Assembly: GCA_007118445.1 (NCBI GenBank)
Contig: SKRP01000181.1
Coordinates: 1 to 25,405, forward strand
Source: Natronohydrobacter sp.
GTDB lineage: Bacteria; Pseudomonadota; Alphaproteobacteria; Rhodobacterales; Rhodobacteraceae
Length of the DNA: 25,405 nucleotides
Reading direction: 5' to 3'
Of the stretch, positions 6,898-15,587 are shown piece by piece. The stretch's first letter is position 1, and each line of letters starts with the position of its first letter. The translations under genes were made by a program, and so were the position numbers. The notes beneath the pieces are model-generated. The model saw nothing but the letters and a program-made list of their open reading frames with translations, made no database searches and was not told where the DNA came from.

Positions 6898-9243
6898 TTA
6901 TGCCTTGGCCTGAAGCGCTTCCCAGACCCGGCGCGGCGAGGCCGGCATGGTCAGGTCGCGCACCCCGATTGCATCCGTCACCGCGTTGATCAGCGCAGGC
7001 GGCGAGCCGATGGCCCCGGCCTCGCCACAGCCCTTGATCCCCAGCGGGTTCGAGGGGCAGGGCGTGACCGTGGTGCCGACATTGAAGGACGGCAGATCCG
7101 CCGCGCGCGGCATCGCGTAATCCATATAGGACGCGGTCAGCAACTGCCCCGAGGCATCATAGGCCGTGTCCTCAAGCAGCGCCTGCCCGATCCCCTGCGC
7201 AAGCCCGCCATGGACCTGGCCCTCGACGATCAGCGGGTTGATGATATTGCCGAAATCATCCGAAGCCACGAATTGCACCACATCGGTCTTGCCGGTTTCT
7301 GGATCGACCTCGACCTCGCAGATATAGCAGCCGGCCGGGAAGGTGAAATTGCTGGGGTCATAGAAGGCCCCTTCCTTCAGCCCCGGCTCCATCCCGTCGG
7401 GCAGGTTATGCGCCGTGTAAGCCGCCAGCGCCACCTGGAACCACGGCACCTGCTTGTCGGTGCCTGCGACCTTGCAATGGCCATCCTCGATCACGATATC
7501 GCCCTCATCGGCTTCCAGCAGATGGGCGGCGATCTTCTTGGCCTTGGTCTCGACCTTGTCGAGCGCCTTGGCAATCGCGCTCATGCCCACGGCACCCGAG
7601 CGCGAGCCATAGGTGCCCATGCCCATCTGAACCTTGTCGGTGTCGCCATGCACGATATTGACCTGATCAAGCGGCAGGCCCAGCCGGTCTGAAACCAGTT
7701 GCGCGAAGGTCGTTTCATGGCCCTGCCCGTGGCTGTGCGAGCCGGTCATGACCTCGACCGTGCCGACCGCATTGACCCGCACTTCTGCCGATTCCCACAG
7801 GCCCACTCCTGCGCCCAGCGCGCCCACGGCAGCCGACGGCGCGATGCCGCAGGCCTCGATATAGCAGCTCATGCCGATGCCGCGCAGCTTGCCGCGCGCT
7901 TCGGCCTCGGCACGGCGGGCCGGGAAGCCGTCCCAATCCGCGGCCTTCATCGCCGCATCAAGCGAGGCTTCATAATCGCCCGCGTCATAGCACATGATCA
8001 CTGGCGTCTGATACGGATATTCGCGGATGAAATTCATCCGGCGCAACTCAGCCGGGCTGACACCCAGCTCGCGCGCGGCGGTTTCCATCATGCGCTCCAG
8101 CAGATAGGTCGCCTCGGGCCGGCCCGCGCCGCGATAGGCATCGACCGGGGCGGTGTTGGTATAGACCGTGCGGACATTGGCGTGAATTGCCGGGATCACA
8201 TATTGCCCCGACAGCAGCGTCGCATAGAGATAGGTCGGCACGGCAGAGGAAAACAGCGACATATAGGCGCCCAGATTGGCGATCGTGTCCACTTTCAACC
8301 CGACAATGCGGTTATTCGCGTCAAAGCCCATCTCGACCTCGGTCAAATGGTCGCGGCCATGCGCATCGGTCAGGAAGCTTTCGGTCCGTTCGGCCACCCA
8401 TTTGACCGGAACCCCCGTCCGCTTGGACGCCCAGAGGCAGACGATTTCCTCTGGATAGATATAGATCTTGGACCCGAAGCCGCCGCCCACATCGGGCGCG
8501 ATCACGCGCAATTTGTTCTCGGGGGCGACATTGTAGAAGGCGCTCAGCACCAGCCGGGCGACATGGGGGTTCTGCGAAGTGGTCCAGAGCGTGAAATGAT
8601 CCTCGGCCCGGTCATATTTGGCCAGCGCCGCGCGCGGTTCCATCGCGTTGGGGACCAGACGGTTGTTGCGGATCTGCATCTTCGTGACATGCGCGGCCCC
8701 GGCCAGCGCTTGCTCGGTCGCGGCCTTCTCGCCGATTTCCCAGTCAAAGATCAGATTGCCGGGCGCATTGTCATGCACCTGCGGCGCGCCCTCTTTCAGC
8801 GCCTCGAGCGCATCGACGACGACCGGCAGCTCGTCATAATCCACCATCACCGCCTCGGCCGCATCGCGGGCCTGCGCACGGGTTTCGGCCACCACGACCG
8901 CAACGGCATCACCCACATAGCGCACCTTGCCCACGGCAAGCGGCGACCATTCGCCCATATTCATCGGCGCGCCGTCTTTCGAGCTGATCGCCCAGCCGCA
9001 GATCAGATTGCCGATCTCATCGGCTTTCAACTGCTCCCCGGTCAGAACCGCGATCACACCGGGCATGTCCTCGGCCTCGGCGCTGTCGATCTTGCCCAGC
9101 GTCGCATGGGCGTGCGGGCTGCGCACGAACACTGCGTGCATCATCCCCGGCACAACCATGTCATCGGTATACCGCCCGGCCCCGGTGATGAAGCGACGAT
9201 CCTCCTTGCGGGCGACTGACGCCCCGATCCCTTGTATTCCCAT
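6898..9243 (-). CDS. coxL: CoxL-type molybdopterin subunit, form II (AYRGAGR)
   Basis: A 781-residue catalytic subunit of a molybdenum hydroxylase. Cofactor motifs include GGGFGSK (residues 253-259), the active-site loop AYRGAGR (369-375) and the C-terminal GCGEAGAIG, whose Glu (about 741) is the general base of the family. True form I CO dehydrogenase has AYxCSFR at the loop, with the Cys that carries the Mo-S-Cu centre; here that Cys is absent, so this is form II. Form II proteins are often annotated as aerobic CO dehydrogenases, but CO oxidation is proven for few and other carbonyl or heterocyclic substrates are possible. I start at the ATG at 9243, after GGGAGGAGAGACC; an in-frame start 24 bases upstream would add MRIREERP. 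CoxS lies 30 bases upstream. Confidence 0.93.
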   Translation of the reverse strand: MGIQGIGASVARKEDRRFITGAGRYTDDMVVPGMMHAVFVRSPHAHATLGKIDSAEAEDMPGVIAVLTGEQLKADEIGNLICGWAISSKDGAPMNMGEWSPLAVGKVRYVGDAVAVVVAETRAQARDAAEAVMVDYDELPVVVDALEALKEGAPQVHDNAPGNLIFDWEIGEKAATEQALAGAAHVTKMQIRNNRLVPNAMEPRAALAKYDRAEDHFTLWTTSQNPHVARLVLSAFYNVAPENKLRVIAPDVGGGFGSKIYIYPEEIVCLWASKRTGVPVKWVAERTESFLTDAHGRDHLTEVEMGFDANNRIVGLKVDTIANLGAYMSLFSSAVPTYLYATLLSGQYVIPAIHANVRTVYTNTAPVDAYRGAGRPEATYLLERMMETAARELGVSPAELRRMNFIREYPYQTPVIMCYDAGDYEASLDAAMKAADWDGFPARRAEAEARGKLRGIGMSCYIEACGIAPSAAVGALGAGVGLWESAEVRVNAVGTVEVMTGSHSHGQGHETTFAQLVSDRLGLPLDQVNIVHGDTDKVQMGMGTYGSRSGAVGMSAIAKALDKVETKAKKIAAHLLEADEGDIVIEDGHCKVAGTDKQVPWFQVALAAYTAHNLPDGMEPGLKEGAFYDPSNFTFPAGCYICEVEVDPETGKTDVVQFVASDDFGNIINPLIVEGQVHGGLAQGIGQALLEDTAYDASGQLLTASYMDYAMPRAADLPSFNVGTTVTPCPSNPLGIKGCGEAGAIGSPPALINAVTDAIGVRDLTMPASPRRVWEALQAKA

Positions 9244-9273
9244 CGGTCTCTCCTCCCGTATCCTCAAGCTGTC

Positions 9274-9762
9274 CTATTCAGCGGCCTGGCTTGCGCCGTG
9301 CATCTCTGCATTGGCAGCCAGAACAGCCTTGACGATGTTATGATAGCCGGTGCAGCGGCAGATATTGCCCTCCAGCTCGGCGCGCACAGTCGCTTCATCC
9401 AGATCGCCGCCATGGCGCGCGATGATATCGACCGAGGCCATGATCATCCCGGTGGTGCAGAAACCGCATTGCAGACCATGATGTTCATTAAAGGCGCGTT
9501 GCACCGGATGCAGATCGGCCCCGCTGGACAGCCCCTCGATGGTGGTGACCTGCGCGCCCGACGCCTGCGCGGCCAGCATGGTGCAGCTTTTGACGGCCTT
9601 GCCATCGACATGCACGACACAGGCCCCGCATTGCGATGTGTCACAGCCAACATGCGTGCCGGTCAGCTGCATATCCTCGCGCAGGAAATGTGCCAGCAGC
9701 GTCCGGTCATCGACCACGCGTGACACTTTCCGACCATTGACGGTCATCTCCAGTTTAGCCAT
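9274..9762 (-). CDS. coxS: CoxS-type 2Fe-2S subunit
   Basis: A 162-residue iron-sulfur subunit with both expected clusters: a plant-ferredoxin-type set (Cys40, 45, 48 and 60) and a C-terminal helical set (Cys99, 102, 135 and 137; CGFCTTGM and CRCTGY). It moves electrons from the Mo site in CoxL to FAD in CoxM. The open frame continues upstream, but the ATG at 9762 is preceded by GGGAGGACTCA and matches the normal N-terminus of the family (KLEMTVNGRKV), so the longer form is unlikely. It is the first gene of the coxSLM operon; about 240 bases separate it from the next gene upstream, and that gap should hold the operon promoter. The tail after residue 150 (HGASQAAE) is short and ordinary. Confidence 0.94.
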   Translation of the reverse strand: MAKLEMTVNGRKVSRVVDDRTLLAHFLREDMQLTGTHVGCDTSQCGACVVHVDGKAVKSCTMLAAQASGAQVTTIEGLSSGADLHPVQRAFNEHHGLQCGFCTTGMIMASVDIIARHGGDLDEATVRAELEGNICRCTGYHNIVKAVLAANAEMHGASQAAE

Positions 9763-9825
9763 TGAGTCCTCCCGATGTGACAGGGCTGTGCCTGATAGCG
9801 CAGCCTCACATGTCGCATCTGAAAG

Positions 9826-9841
9826 CAAAATAGCACTTTTG
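9826..9841. promoter_or_regulatory. Possible operator upstream of coxS
   Basis: The inverted repeat CAAAA-N6-TTTTG lies about 65 bases before the coxS start in the only AT-rich stretch of this gap (about 9820-9850). Position suggests a promoter or operator of coxSLM. No clear -35/-10 pair could be fixed, and short repeats of this size arise by chance. Confidence 0.25.
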
Positions 9842-10003
9842 TCTAATACAAACGGGTCACACAGCCGCAGCTGCACCCTGCTGCGCCTGCACCGCAGGCA
9901 GGAAGCAGGTTCGGGCCGTCACCTTGCGGACCAGATACGCAGGGCCATGCGCAAGGCAGGCGCGGCAGACCGACTCCGTCACGCGCCCGCAGGATCCGCG
10001 ATG

Positions 10004-10507
10004 TCAGGGATTGATGCGAATGGGCGTGCCATCGCGGACCATGGCATAGATATCTTCCATCTGCCGGTCAGTCACCGCGATACAGCCATCGGTCCAGTCC
10101 CCCCGTGCGCGCTGGAAACGCGGCCCTTGGCCGTGGATGAAGATATCCCCGCCCGGACGCCAGCCATTCGCTTCGGCGCGGGCACGATCCGCTTCATTCG
10201 GGTAGTCGATCCCGATCGACAGATGAAACGCCGAATTGGGATTGCGCCGGTCGATGATGTAATCACCCTCGGGCGTGCGACGGTCGCCTTCGCGCTGCTT
10301 GTGGCCGATGGGATTGCCGCCAAGCTGCACCCGGAAGCTGCGCAGCCGCTGGTGATGGTGATAGAGATGCATCCGCCGGTCGGATTTGTTGACCACGATC
10401 CGGGTGACTTCGGGGCCGTGATAGGTGCGGAACTTGCTCGGGGGTTTGCCGCAGGACGCCAGTATGCCGACCAGCATCAGGGCGACAAGGACATGGAAAA
10501 AACGCAT
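10004..10507 (-). CDS. L,D-transpeptidase (YkuD-fold) lipoprotein
   Basis: A 167-residue protein with an N-terminal hydrophobic segment and a lipobox (LASC, lipidated Cys19), so it is predicted to be a membrane-anchored periplasmic lipoprotein. The YkuD catalytic domain covers about residues 33-166: His125 (FIHGQG) and the nucleophile Cys142 in GDWTDGCIAVTD are in place, but the usual S/T-HGC block reads TDGC, as in YafK-type members. Such enzymes make or edit 3-3 peptidoglycan cross-links or attach proteins to the wall; which reaction applies is unknown. The open frame extends 20 codons upstream, but the ATG at 10507 starts the signal peptide and is preferred. It follows the ion channel gene at 84 bases on the same strand. 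Confidence 0.85.
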   Translation of the reverse strand: MRFFHVLVALMLVGILASCGKPPSKFRTYHGPEVTRIVVNKSDRRMHLYHHHQRLRSFRVQLGGNPIGHKQREGDRRTPEGDYIIDRRNPNSAFHLSIGIDYPNEADRARAEANGWRPGGDIFIHGQGPRFQRARGDWTDGCIAVTDRQMEDIYAMVRDGTPIRINP

Positions 10508-10590
10508 GGAACTGCCTCTGGGATTTTTGCCGTGACAATGCCGCATTGCCGCGATTCTGCCAAGCATTTGCAGAGGCCATCACAAAGCTG

Positions 10591-11388
10591 TCATTCCGCT
10601 GGTGTGGATTTGTCCTTTTCAGCCTCGGACAGCCGCGCCTCGATGGCCGCCAGCCGCTTGAGCACCTCGTCGCGGTAATCCTCGGTCGCCTGATTGCTTT
10701 CGGCGGCATGGGCATCCTGCATCGAATTGACGATCAGACCGACCAGCAGGTTTACCACGGCAAAGGTCGTGACCATGATGAAAGGCACGAAAAACGCCCA
10801 GGCATAGGGATAGACCTCCATCACCGGGCGGACGATCCCCATCGACCACGATTCCAGCGTCATGATCTGGAACAGCGAATAGGCCGAATTGCCCAAGTCC
10901 CCGAACCAGTCGGGGAAACTGTCGGAAAACAGCTTCGTCGCCATCACTGCGCCGATATAGAACAGCATCCCCATCAGCAGGAACACTGATCCCATACCCG
11001 GCAGCGCCTTGATGAACCCCTCGACCACCCGGCGCAGATTGGGGCTGACCGAAACCACGCGCAAAAGCCGCAGGATACGCAGCGCGCGCAACACGCTGAA
11101 GGTCTGCGCGCCGGGCATCAGCGAGATCCCCACGATCAGGAAATCGAAGATATTCCAGCCCGAGCGCCAGAATTGCCCGCGCTGGGCATGGAATTTCAGC
11201 AGCAGTTCGACCACGAAGATCGTCAGACACAGCGTGTCCAGCCCGACGATCAGCGGCCCGGCCACCCCCATCAGCGTGGCTGATGTCTCCATGCCCAGAA
11301 GCACCGCATTGAACAGGATCACCCCGATGATGCCATTGCGCACCCAGGGCTTGTCCAGAAAGGCGGCGGTCTGTTCGCGGCTCAGCAT
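10591..11388 (-). CDS. Voltage-gated sodium channel, NaChBac/BacNav type
   Basis: A 265-residue six-helix ion channel subunit. S1-S3 occupy about residues 15-92; S4 carries regularly spaced arginines (R101, R104, R107, R110 in VLRALRILRLLR), the voltage sensor. S5 lies around 128-152, the pore helix and selectivity filter are TLESWSMG (177-184), and S6 is about 198-221. The TLESW filter is the hallmark of bacterial sodium channels (NaChBac has TLESWAS), which assemble as homotetramers in the inner membrane. A charged C-terminal helix (about 236-258, EVLKRLAAIEARLSEAEKD) fits the tetramerising coiled coil. A GTG at 11394 is in frame, but the ATG at 11388 has AGGGAG at proper distance and is chosen. 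Functions known for the family include motility, chemotaxis and pH homeostasis in alkaliphiles. Confidence 0.92.
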   Translation of the reverse strand: MLSREQTAAFLDKPWVRNGIIGVILFNAVLLGMETSATLMGVAGPLIVGLDTLCLTIFVVELLLKFHAQRGQFWRSGWNIFDFLIVGISLMPGAQTFSVLRALRILRLLRVVSVSPNLRRVVEGFIKALPGMGSVFLLMGMLFYIGAVMATKLFSDSFPDWFGDLGNSAYSLFQIMTLESWSMGIVRPVMEVYPYAWAFFVPFIMVTTFAVVNLLVGLIVNSMQDAHAAESNQATEDYRDEVLKRLAAIEARLSEAEKDKSTPAE

Positions 11389-11426
11389 GGTCACTCCCTG
11401 ATTGCGTGTCTTGCCCGCGCGATATG

Positions 11427-12638
11427 CTATCTCGTGAACTGCGCTGCAAGCTCCACATGCGGCGAGAAGCGAAATTGGTCAACCATCTGCACCCAGTCCA
11501 GCCGAAAACCGCCCGCGATGAGCATTTTCGCATCACGCGCGAAAGTGACGGGATTGCAGGACACTGCGGCGATCCGTGCGATCCCTGAAGCCGCAAGCGC
11601 TGCGCTCTGTGCCTCGGCCCCGGCGCGGGGCGGATCGATCACGGCTGCATTGAACCGGTCCAGTTCCTCGGGCAGGAGCGGGTTGCGGAACAGGTCGCGG
11701 ATTTCATGGCTGACCCGCCTCACGCCCTGCGCCCCGCGCCAGCCCTGATCCAGCGCCTTGAGCATCGCACCATCACCCTCGACCGCATGGACTTCGGCGG
11801 CTTGCGCGAGTGGCAGCGCGAATGTCCCGCAGCCTGCGAACAGATCGACAATCCGCCCCGCTTCGCCCACAGCCTCTGCGACCGCCGCCTGCAACGCCGC
11901 TTCGGCATCTTTCGTGGCTTGCAGAAACGCCCCCGGCGGCGGCACCACCTGCGCAGGCCCGATCCGGTGCAGCGGCGGGCGGGCTTGGGCGATCACCTCG
12001 CCCTCCCACGCCAACCGCGCAAGCCCCGACTGGCCCGCCCATTGCCCCAGCTCGATGCGCATGGCCCCGTCCAGCGGCTTGCCACCTGTCAAGGCCAGAT
12101 CCAGCCCCGCCTCCGAGCGCGTCAGGGATAACCCCAATTCGGTCTTGCGCGACCCGAAGCGCGCGGTCAGATCCTCCAGAAGCGGCAGGCAAGCGATCAG
12201 GTCAGGATGCAGGATCAGACAGTCCGGCACCGCCGTGATCACATCCGAGCCGCGCGCGTGAAACCCCACCAGCGCGCCCTTTTTCAGCCGCCGCCCGGAA
12301 AACCCTGCCCGCCTGCGCGTGCCCAGCCCTGAGACATGCGCCGGACGAAACACCGCCTCGATCCCCTGCCCGGCCAAAGCCTGCCGGATCACGCCCTCTT
12401 TCCACTCGGCCACGAAATCGGGCCGCGCATGTTGCAGCGCGCAGCCCCCGCAACTGCGGTAATGCGCGCAAGGCGGCTTCACGCGCAGCACCGAGGGCGT
12501 GACAATCCGCGGCGACTCGATCCGGTCGCGGATCAGATCGCCCGCGACCACTTCGCCGGGCAAGGCGCGCGGCACGAAAACCGGCCCCTCGGCAATACCA
12601 TCGCCCTGATGGCCCAACCGGGCGATCGTGACCTGCAT
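11427..12638 (-). CDS. rlmD: 23S rRNA (uracil-C5) methyltransferase, RlmD/RumA type
   Basis: A 403-residue TrmA-family RNA methyltransferase. The N-terminal TRAM-like domain (about 1-50) precedes the 4Fe-4S cysteines C57, C63 and C66 (CAHYRSCGGC), with a fourth candidate Cys in VPDCLIL. The SAM-binding site is IVDLFAGCGTFALPLA and the catalytic Cys is in AAVSCNPVTFARD near the C-terminus. The Fe-S motif points to the RlmD branch (U1939 in E. coli numbering) and not TrmA, although RlmC-like specificity cannot be excluded; the symbol is therefore by similarity. The ATG at 12638 overlaps the stop of the VOC gene (TGATG); a GTG codon just before it is less likely. It is the last gene of a three-gene coupled run with the VOC protein and the ABC exporter. 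Confidence 0.85.
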   Translation of the reverse strand: MQVTIARLGHQGDGIAEGPVFVPRALPGEVVAGDLIRDRIESPRIVTPSVLRVKPPCAHYRSCGGCALQHARPDFVAEWKEGVIRQALAGQGIEAVFRPAHVSGLGTRRRAGFSGRRLKKGALVGFHARGSDVITAVPDCLILHPDLIACLPLLEDLTARFGSRKTELGLSLTRSEAGLDLALTGGKPLDGAMRIELGQWAGQSGLARLAWEGEVIAQARPPLHRIGPAQVVPPPGAFLQATKDAEAALQAAVAEAVGEAGRIVDLFAGCGTFALPLAQAAEVHAVEGDGAMLKALDQGWRGAQGVRRVSHEIRDLFRNPLLPEELDRFNAAVIDPPRAGAEAQSAALAASGIARIAAVSCNPVTFARDAKMLIAGGFRLDWVQMVDQFRFSPHVELAAQFTR

Positions 12639-13054
12639 CACAGCGCCCGCGCCGGGGAAAAGGCGTAGCCATCGGGCGACAGGATCGTGGCCTCGCGCAG
12701 CCCGTGCGGTTTGTCGCGCGGGGCTTCCAGCACGGTGTCAGGATCGGCGCGCGCAATCGCCGTATCCGGGTCGATCCCGAACAGATAGAACTGCGCCCCG
12801 CCCCCACGCGGCGCAGCTTCCGGCACCAGCCCGAGCAGCGGATGCGCGCCGAATGTGCCATCAGAATGCAGCTGAAACATTGCCCCATCATGCTGCACGA
12901 TGGCAAAATCCGCGCTCAACCGATGGACCTGCAGCCCGAACACGTCGCGCAGAAACCCGGCCATCGCTGCCACATCGCGGCACAGCAGATTGACCCCAAG
13001 CCCACGCAGCGACCGGCCAAAATCCTCTGCGCTGATCGTGTCGAAATCACTCAT
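12638..13054 (-). CDS. VOC (glyoxalase/bleomycin-resistance fold) protein
   Basis: A 138-residue single-domain protein of the vicinal oxygen chelate superfamily. The beta-alpha-beta pattern is visible in LGVNLLCRDVAAMAGFLRDVFGLQVHRLSADFAIVQHDG, followed by a second half ending ATILSPDGYAFSPARAL, which is a typical VOC C-terminal strand. Substrate and metal use cannot be told from sequence; a candidate metal ligand is the His in FQLHSDG. The start ATG at 13054 overlaps the stop of the ABC transporter gene (ATGA), and its own stop overlaps the rRNA methyltransferase start. This coupling argues for co-expression but the shared function, if any, is not evident. Confidence 0.78.
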   Translation of the reverse strand: MSDFDTISAEDFGRSLRGLGVNLLCRDVAAMAGFLRDVFGLQVHRLSADFAIVQHDGAMFQLHSDGTFGAHPLLGLVPEAAPRGGGAQFYLFGIDPDTAIARADPDTVLEAPRDKPHGLREATILSPDGYAFSPARAL

Positions 13055-14940
13055 GCCTCTTCCATCTCGAAGCCCAGAAACCCGCCCGATTGCCGCGCCC
13101 AGAAGCGGGCATAAGTGCCCTCGCGTGCCAGCAATTCGTCATGCGTGCCCTGCTCGATGATATGGCCTTCGTCAAGAACGATGATCCGGTCAAGCTGCGC
13201 GATCGTCGACAGGCGATGCGCAATCGCCAGCACTGTCTTGCCCGCCATCAGCGGCTCGAGTGCGGCCTGCACCGCCGCCTCGACCTCGGAATCGAGCGCC
13301 GATGTCGCCTCATCCAGCACCAGAATCGGCGCATCTTTCAGGAAAGCCCGCGCCAGTGCGATCCGCTGGCGCTGCCCGCCCGAGAGCCGCACCCCCCGTT
13401 CGCCCAGATGGGCGTCATAGCCGCGCCGCCCTTCATGGTCCTGCAGGCCTTGGATGAACTCATGCGCCTCTGCCGCACGCGCCGCCGCCTCGACCTCGGC
13501 CTGCGTCGCATCGGGCCGCCCGTAGCGGATATTCTCATAGGCCGAGCGGTTGAACATCGCCGTTTCCTGCGTGACCATCGCGATATTGCGCCGCAGGCTT
13601 TCCTGCGTGACATCGCGAATGTCCGCGCCGTCCAGCGTGATCTGGCCCGCTTCAACATCGTAAAGCCGTAACAAAAGCGCCACCAGCGTCGATTTTCCCG
13701 CCCCCGAGGCCCCGACAATCCCGATCTTCTCGCCTGGTGCGATGCGCAGGTTCAGCCCCTCAACCCCGCCGGTCTGGCGTCCATAGGCGAAATCCACCCC
13801 TTTGAAGCGGATCGCACCGGTTACCCGCCCCAATTCGCGCGCGCCCTCTGCATCGCGCAGGCCCACAGGCTTGGTCAGGGTCTGCATCCCGTCCTCGACC
13901 TCGCCGAGATTGGTGTAAATCCCCATCAGGACGAAGCTGACCCAGCCGGTCATCTGCGCAATCCGGATCGCCACCGCGCCCGCCGCTGCAATCGCCCCCG
14001 GCGTGGCCTGCCCCAGCGTCCAGAGCCACAGCGTGCCCCCGATCAACAGCACCGGCAAGACACCCGCGCAGAGCATCAGCCAGAAACGGAACGAGGCCTG
14101 CACTGCGCCGAACTCGACCGCGCGGTCGCGAAACACGCCCATCGCGTTCAGCGCTGCGCGGTCCTCGAATGCGGCATGGGCAAACAGCTTCACGGTCTTT
14201 ATGTTGGTGATCGTGTCAACCACCTGCCCGCTGACCTGCGCCCGCGCGCCGGCGCGCGCACCCGATGTCCGGCGCACCTGCGGCAGGAAATACCGGATCA
14301 GCCCGAGATAGAACACCAGCCAGACCGCCAGCGCGAGCGCGATCCGGCTGTCAATCGTCAGAAGCAGGATCACCGAGCCGAAGATCGAGGCCAGCGCGAA
14401 GGCCATCGTGTTGATCGTCTCATTCGCGACATCGGTCAGCGCGCGCGCGGTCTGAACCTGTTTCTGCGCGATACGCCCGGCGAAATCATTGTCGAAAAAC
14501 GTGACCGGCTGGCCCAGCGTCCAGCGATTGAGCCGCGACTGCACCAGCACATAGATATTGGGCTGCACCACAATCGTATTCGCCGCCGAAGACAAACCGA
14601 AGGCGAGCGGGCGCAGGATCACGAAGAAGGAGATGAACCCCAGGATCAGCCACAGATGCGAGGCCACGAAATCCGCAGGTCCGGTCTCGACGGCCGCATC
14701 GATGATCAACCCAAGCAGCAGGGCCGAAATGACCTCGGTCGTTCCCACCAGTGCTGAAATCACCCCTGCGACCAGCAAGACCGGCCAGGCCCCGGTGACC
14801 GACCACAGGATAAAGGCCCACAAGCTGCGCGGGGGCGCGGCGGCGGCGGGCTGGAACGCGTCGATCAGACCCGCCAAGCGCTGTGCCACATTTTTCGGGG
14901 GAACAGCTGTATCGGTTTCCGTGCCAGATCGGTCGGTCAC
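13051..14940 (-). CDS. ABC exporter half-transporter (fused membrane and ATPase domains)
   Basis: A protein of about 629 residues with an N-terminal type-IV exporter membrane domain (about residues 40-340, six hydrophobic segments, including FILWSVTGAWPVLLVAGVIS) fused to a C-terminal ATPase. The ATPase has Walker A GASGAGKST, signature LSGGQRQRIALARAF, Walker B ILVLDEATSALD and the H-loop in AIAHRLSTI, so it should be active. Layout is that of MsbA/multidrug-type half transporters that dimerise in the inner membrane; the substrate is unknown. The start is uncertain: a GTG at 14940 (giving VTDRSGTETD) is taken, but a TTG at 14982 would add 14 residues, and neither has a strong ribosome binding site. 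It leads the coupled run to the VOC and RlmD genes. An IS graveyard begins upstream. Confidence 0.88.
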   Translation of the reverse strand: MTDRSGTETDTAVPPKNVAQRLAGLIDAFQPAAAAPPRSLWAFILWSVTGAWPVLLVAGVISALVGTTEVISALLLGLIIDAAVETGPADFVASHLWLILGFISFFVILRPLAFGLSSAANTIVVQPNIYVLVQSRLNRWTLGQPVTFFDNDFAGRIAQKQVQTARALTDVANETINTMAFALASIFGSVILLLTIDSRIALALAVWLVFYLGLIRYFLPQVRRTSGARAGARAQVSGQVVDTITNIKTVKLFAHAAFEDRAALNAMGVFRDRAVEFGAVQASFRFWLMLCAGVLPVLLIGGTLWLWTLGQATPGAIAAAGAVAIRIAQMTGWVSFVLMGIYTNLGEVEDGMQTLTKPVGLRDAEGARELGRVTGAIRFKGVDFAYGRQTGGVEGLNLRIAPGEKIGIVGASGAGKSTLVALLLRLYDVEAGQITLDGADIRDVTQESLRRNIAMVTQETAMFNRSAYENIRYGRPDATQAEVEAAARAAEAHEFIQGLQDHEGRRGYDAHLGERGVRLSGGQRQRIALARAFLKDAPILVLDEATSALDSEVEAAVQAALEPLMAGKTVLAIAHRLSTIAQLDRIIVLDEGHIIEQGTHDELLAREGTYARFWARQSGGFLGFEMEEA

Positions 14941-15587
14941 GCGGGGTCCAGTCTTGTGAATGCATCTGCGGTTTCTCTGCAAAGACTATAAGCCGATCCA
15001 TGCAGAGTTAAAGCGCAACAGGCACGATAGCGCATGCTTCGGCGCTGACCAGCACAACGACAGTCCGCTGCGACAGGCGCAGATCCATGCGCTGCACCCG
15101 AACCCCGCCATTGCCTCGCTGATCCTGCAAGGCTTGGCAAAGCGCGATCTGCCGGACAGCGATTCATCATCCAGGCGTCGCCATTGCAGGTCTTGATCAG
15201 AAATCCGGTGCAGGGCAGGGCGCGACACGCCGCAAATCTCGTCCCTTGTCAATCCCGGACCGGCCTGCAACAGAACGCTGTCTGAAAGTCCTGGCGCGAC
15301 ATCGACCCTGAGCGGGCCGCTCGTTCGCATGAACGAAGCAGCCCGTCAGGCAATCTGCCAGACTGGCTGTCCGAGTTATCGCCCGCATCAGGCCAGGCGC
15401 GCTCCACGAACGGCACAATCTCGCGTGGCTCGCATTTCCGCCGCCGCTGCACGAGGCATCCCCTGCTGAATTTGCCGGCCGCAGGATCTGCAAGCCTCGG
15501 CGAAAGCGATCAGGATCGGTTTGGCTGCATTGACGGCGCGTCAGGGCCGACCCGGAACGAGGGAGAATAGCGTCATGCGCATGACCG
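14941..15587. other. Gene-free stretch upstream of the ABC exporter
   Basis: About 650 bases without a supportable gene. Several short frames exist on both strands (for example 14986-15330 and 15249-15452, minus) but none has a ribosome binding site or a recognised domain. The stretch borders three transposase remnants and may be older decayed mobile DNA, but I could not match it to a family. The promoter of the ABC exporter run should lie in its left end; no clear -35/-10 was seen. Confidence 0.6.

Noticed and set aside
7699..9219. 506-codon open frame on the plus strand opposite coxL
   Set aside because: Shadow of coxL; composition is Arg/His/Gly rich and no domain can be seen.
6898..9243. 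CoxL as a proven CO dehydrogenase
   Set aside because: The loop is AYRGAGR without the Cu-binding Cys, so only a form II, CODH-like call is justified.
9776..9810. TGTGA ... TCACA pair upstream of coxS as a CRP/FNR-type site
   Set aside because: The half-sites are about 25 bases apart, far from the 6-base spacing such sites need.
14986..15452. Minus-strand frames next to the IS remnants as further transposase pieces
   Set aside because: A short stretch resembles a helix-turn-helix, but no family motif could be matched, so no gene or IS was called.
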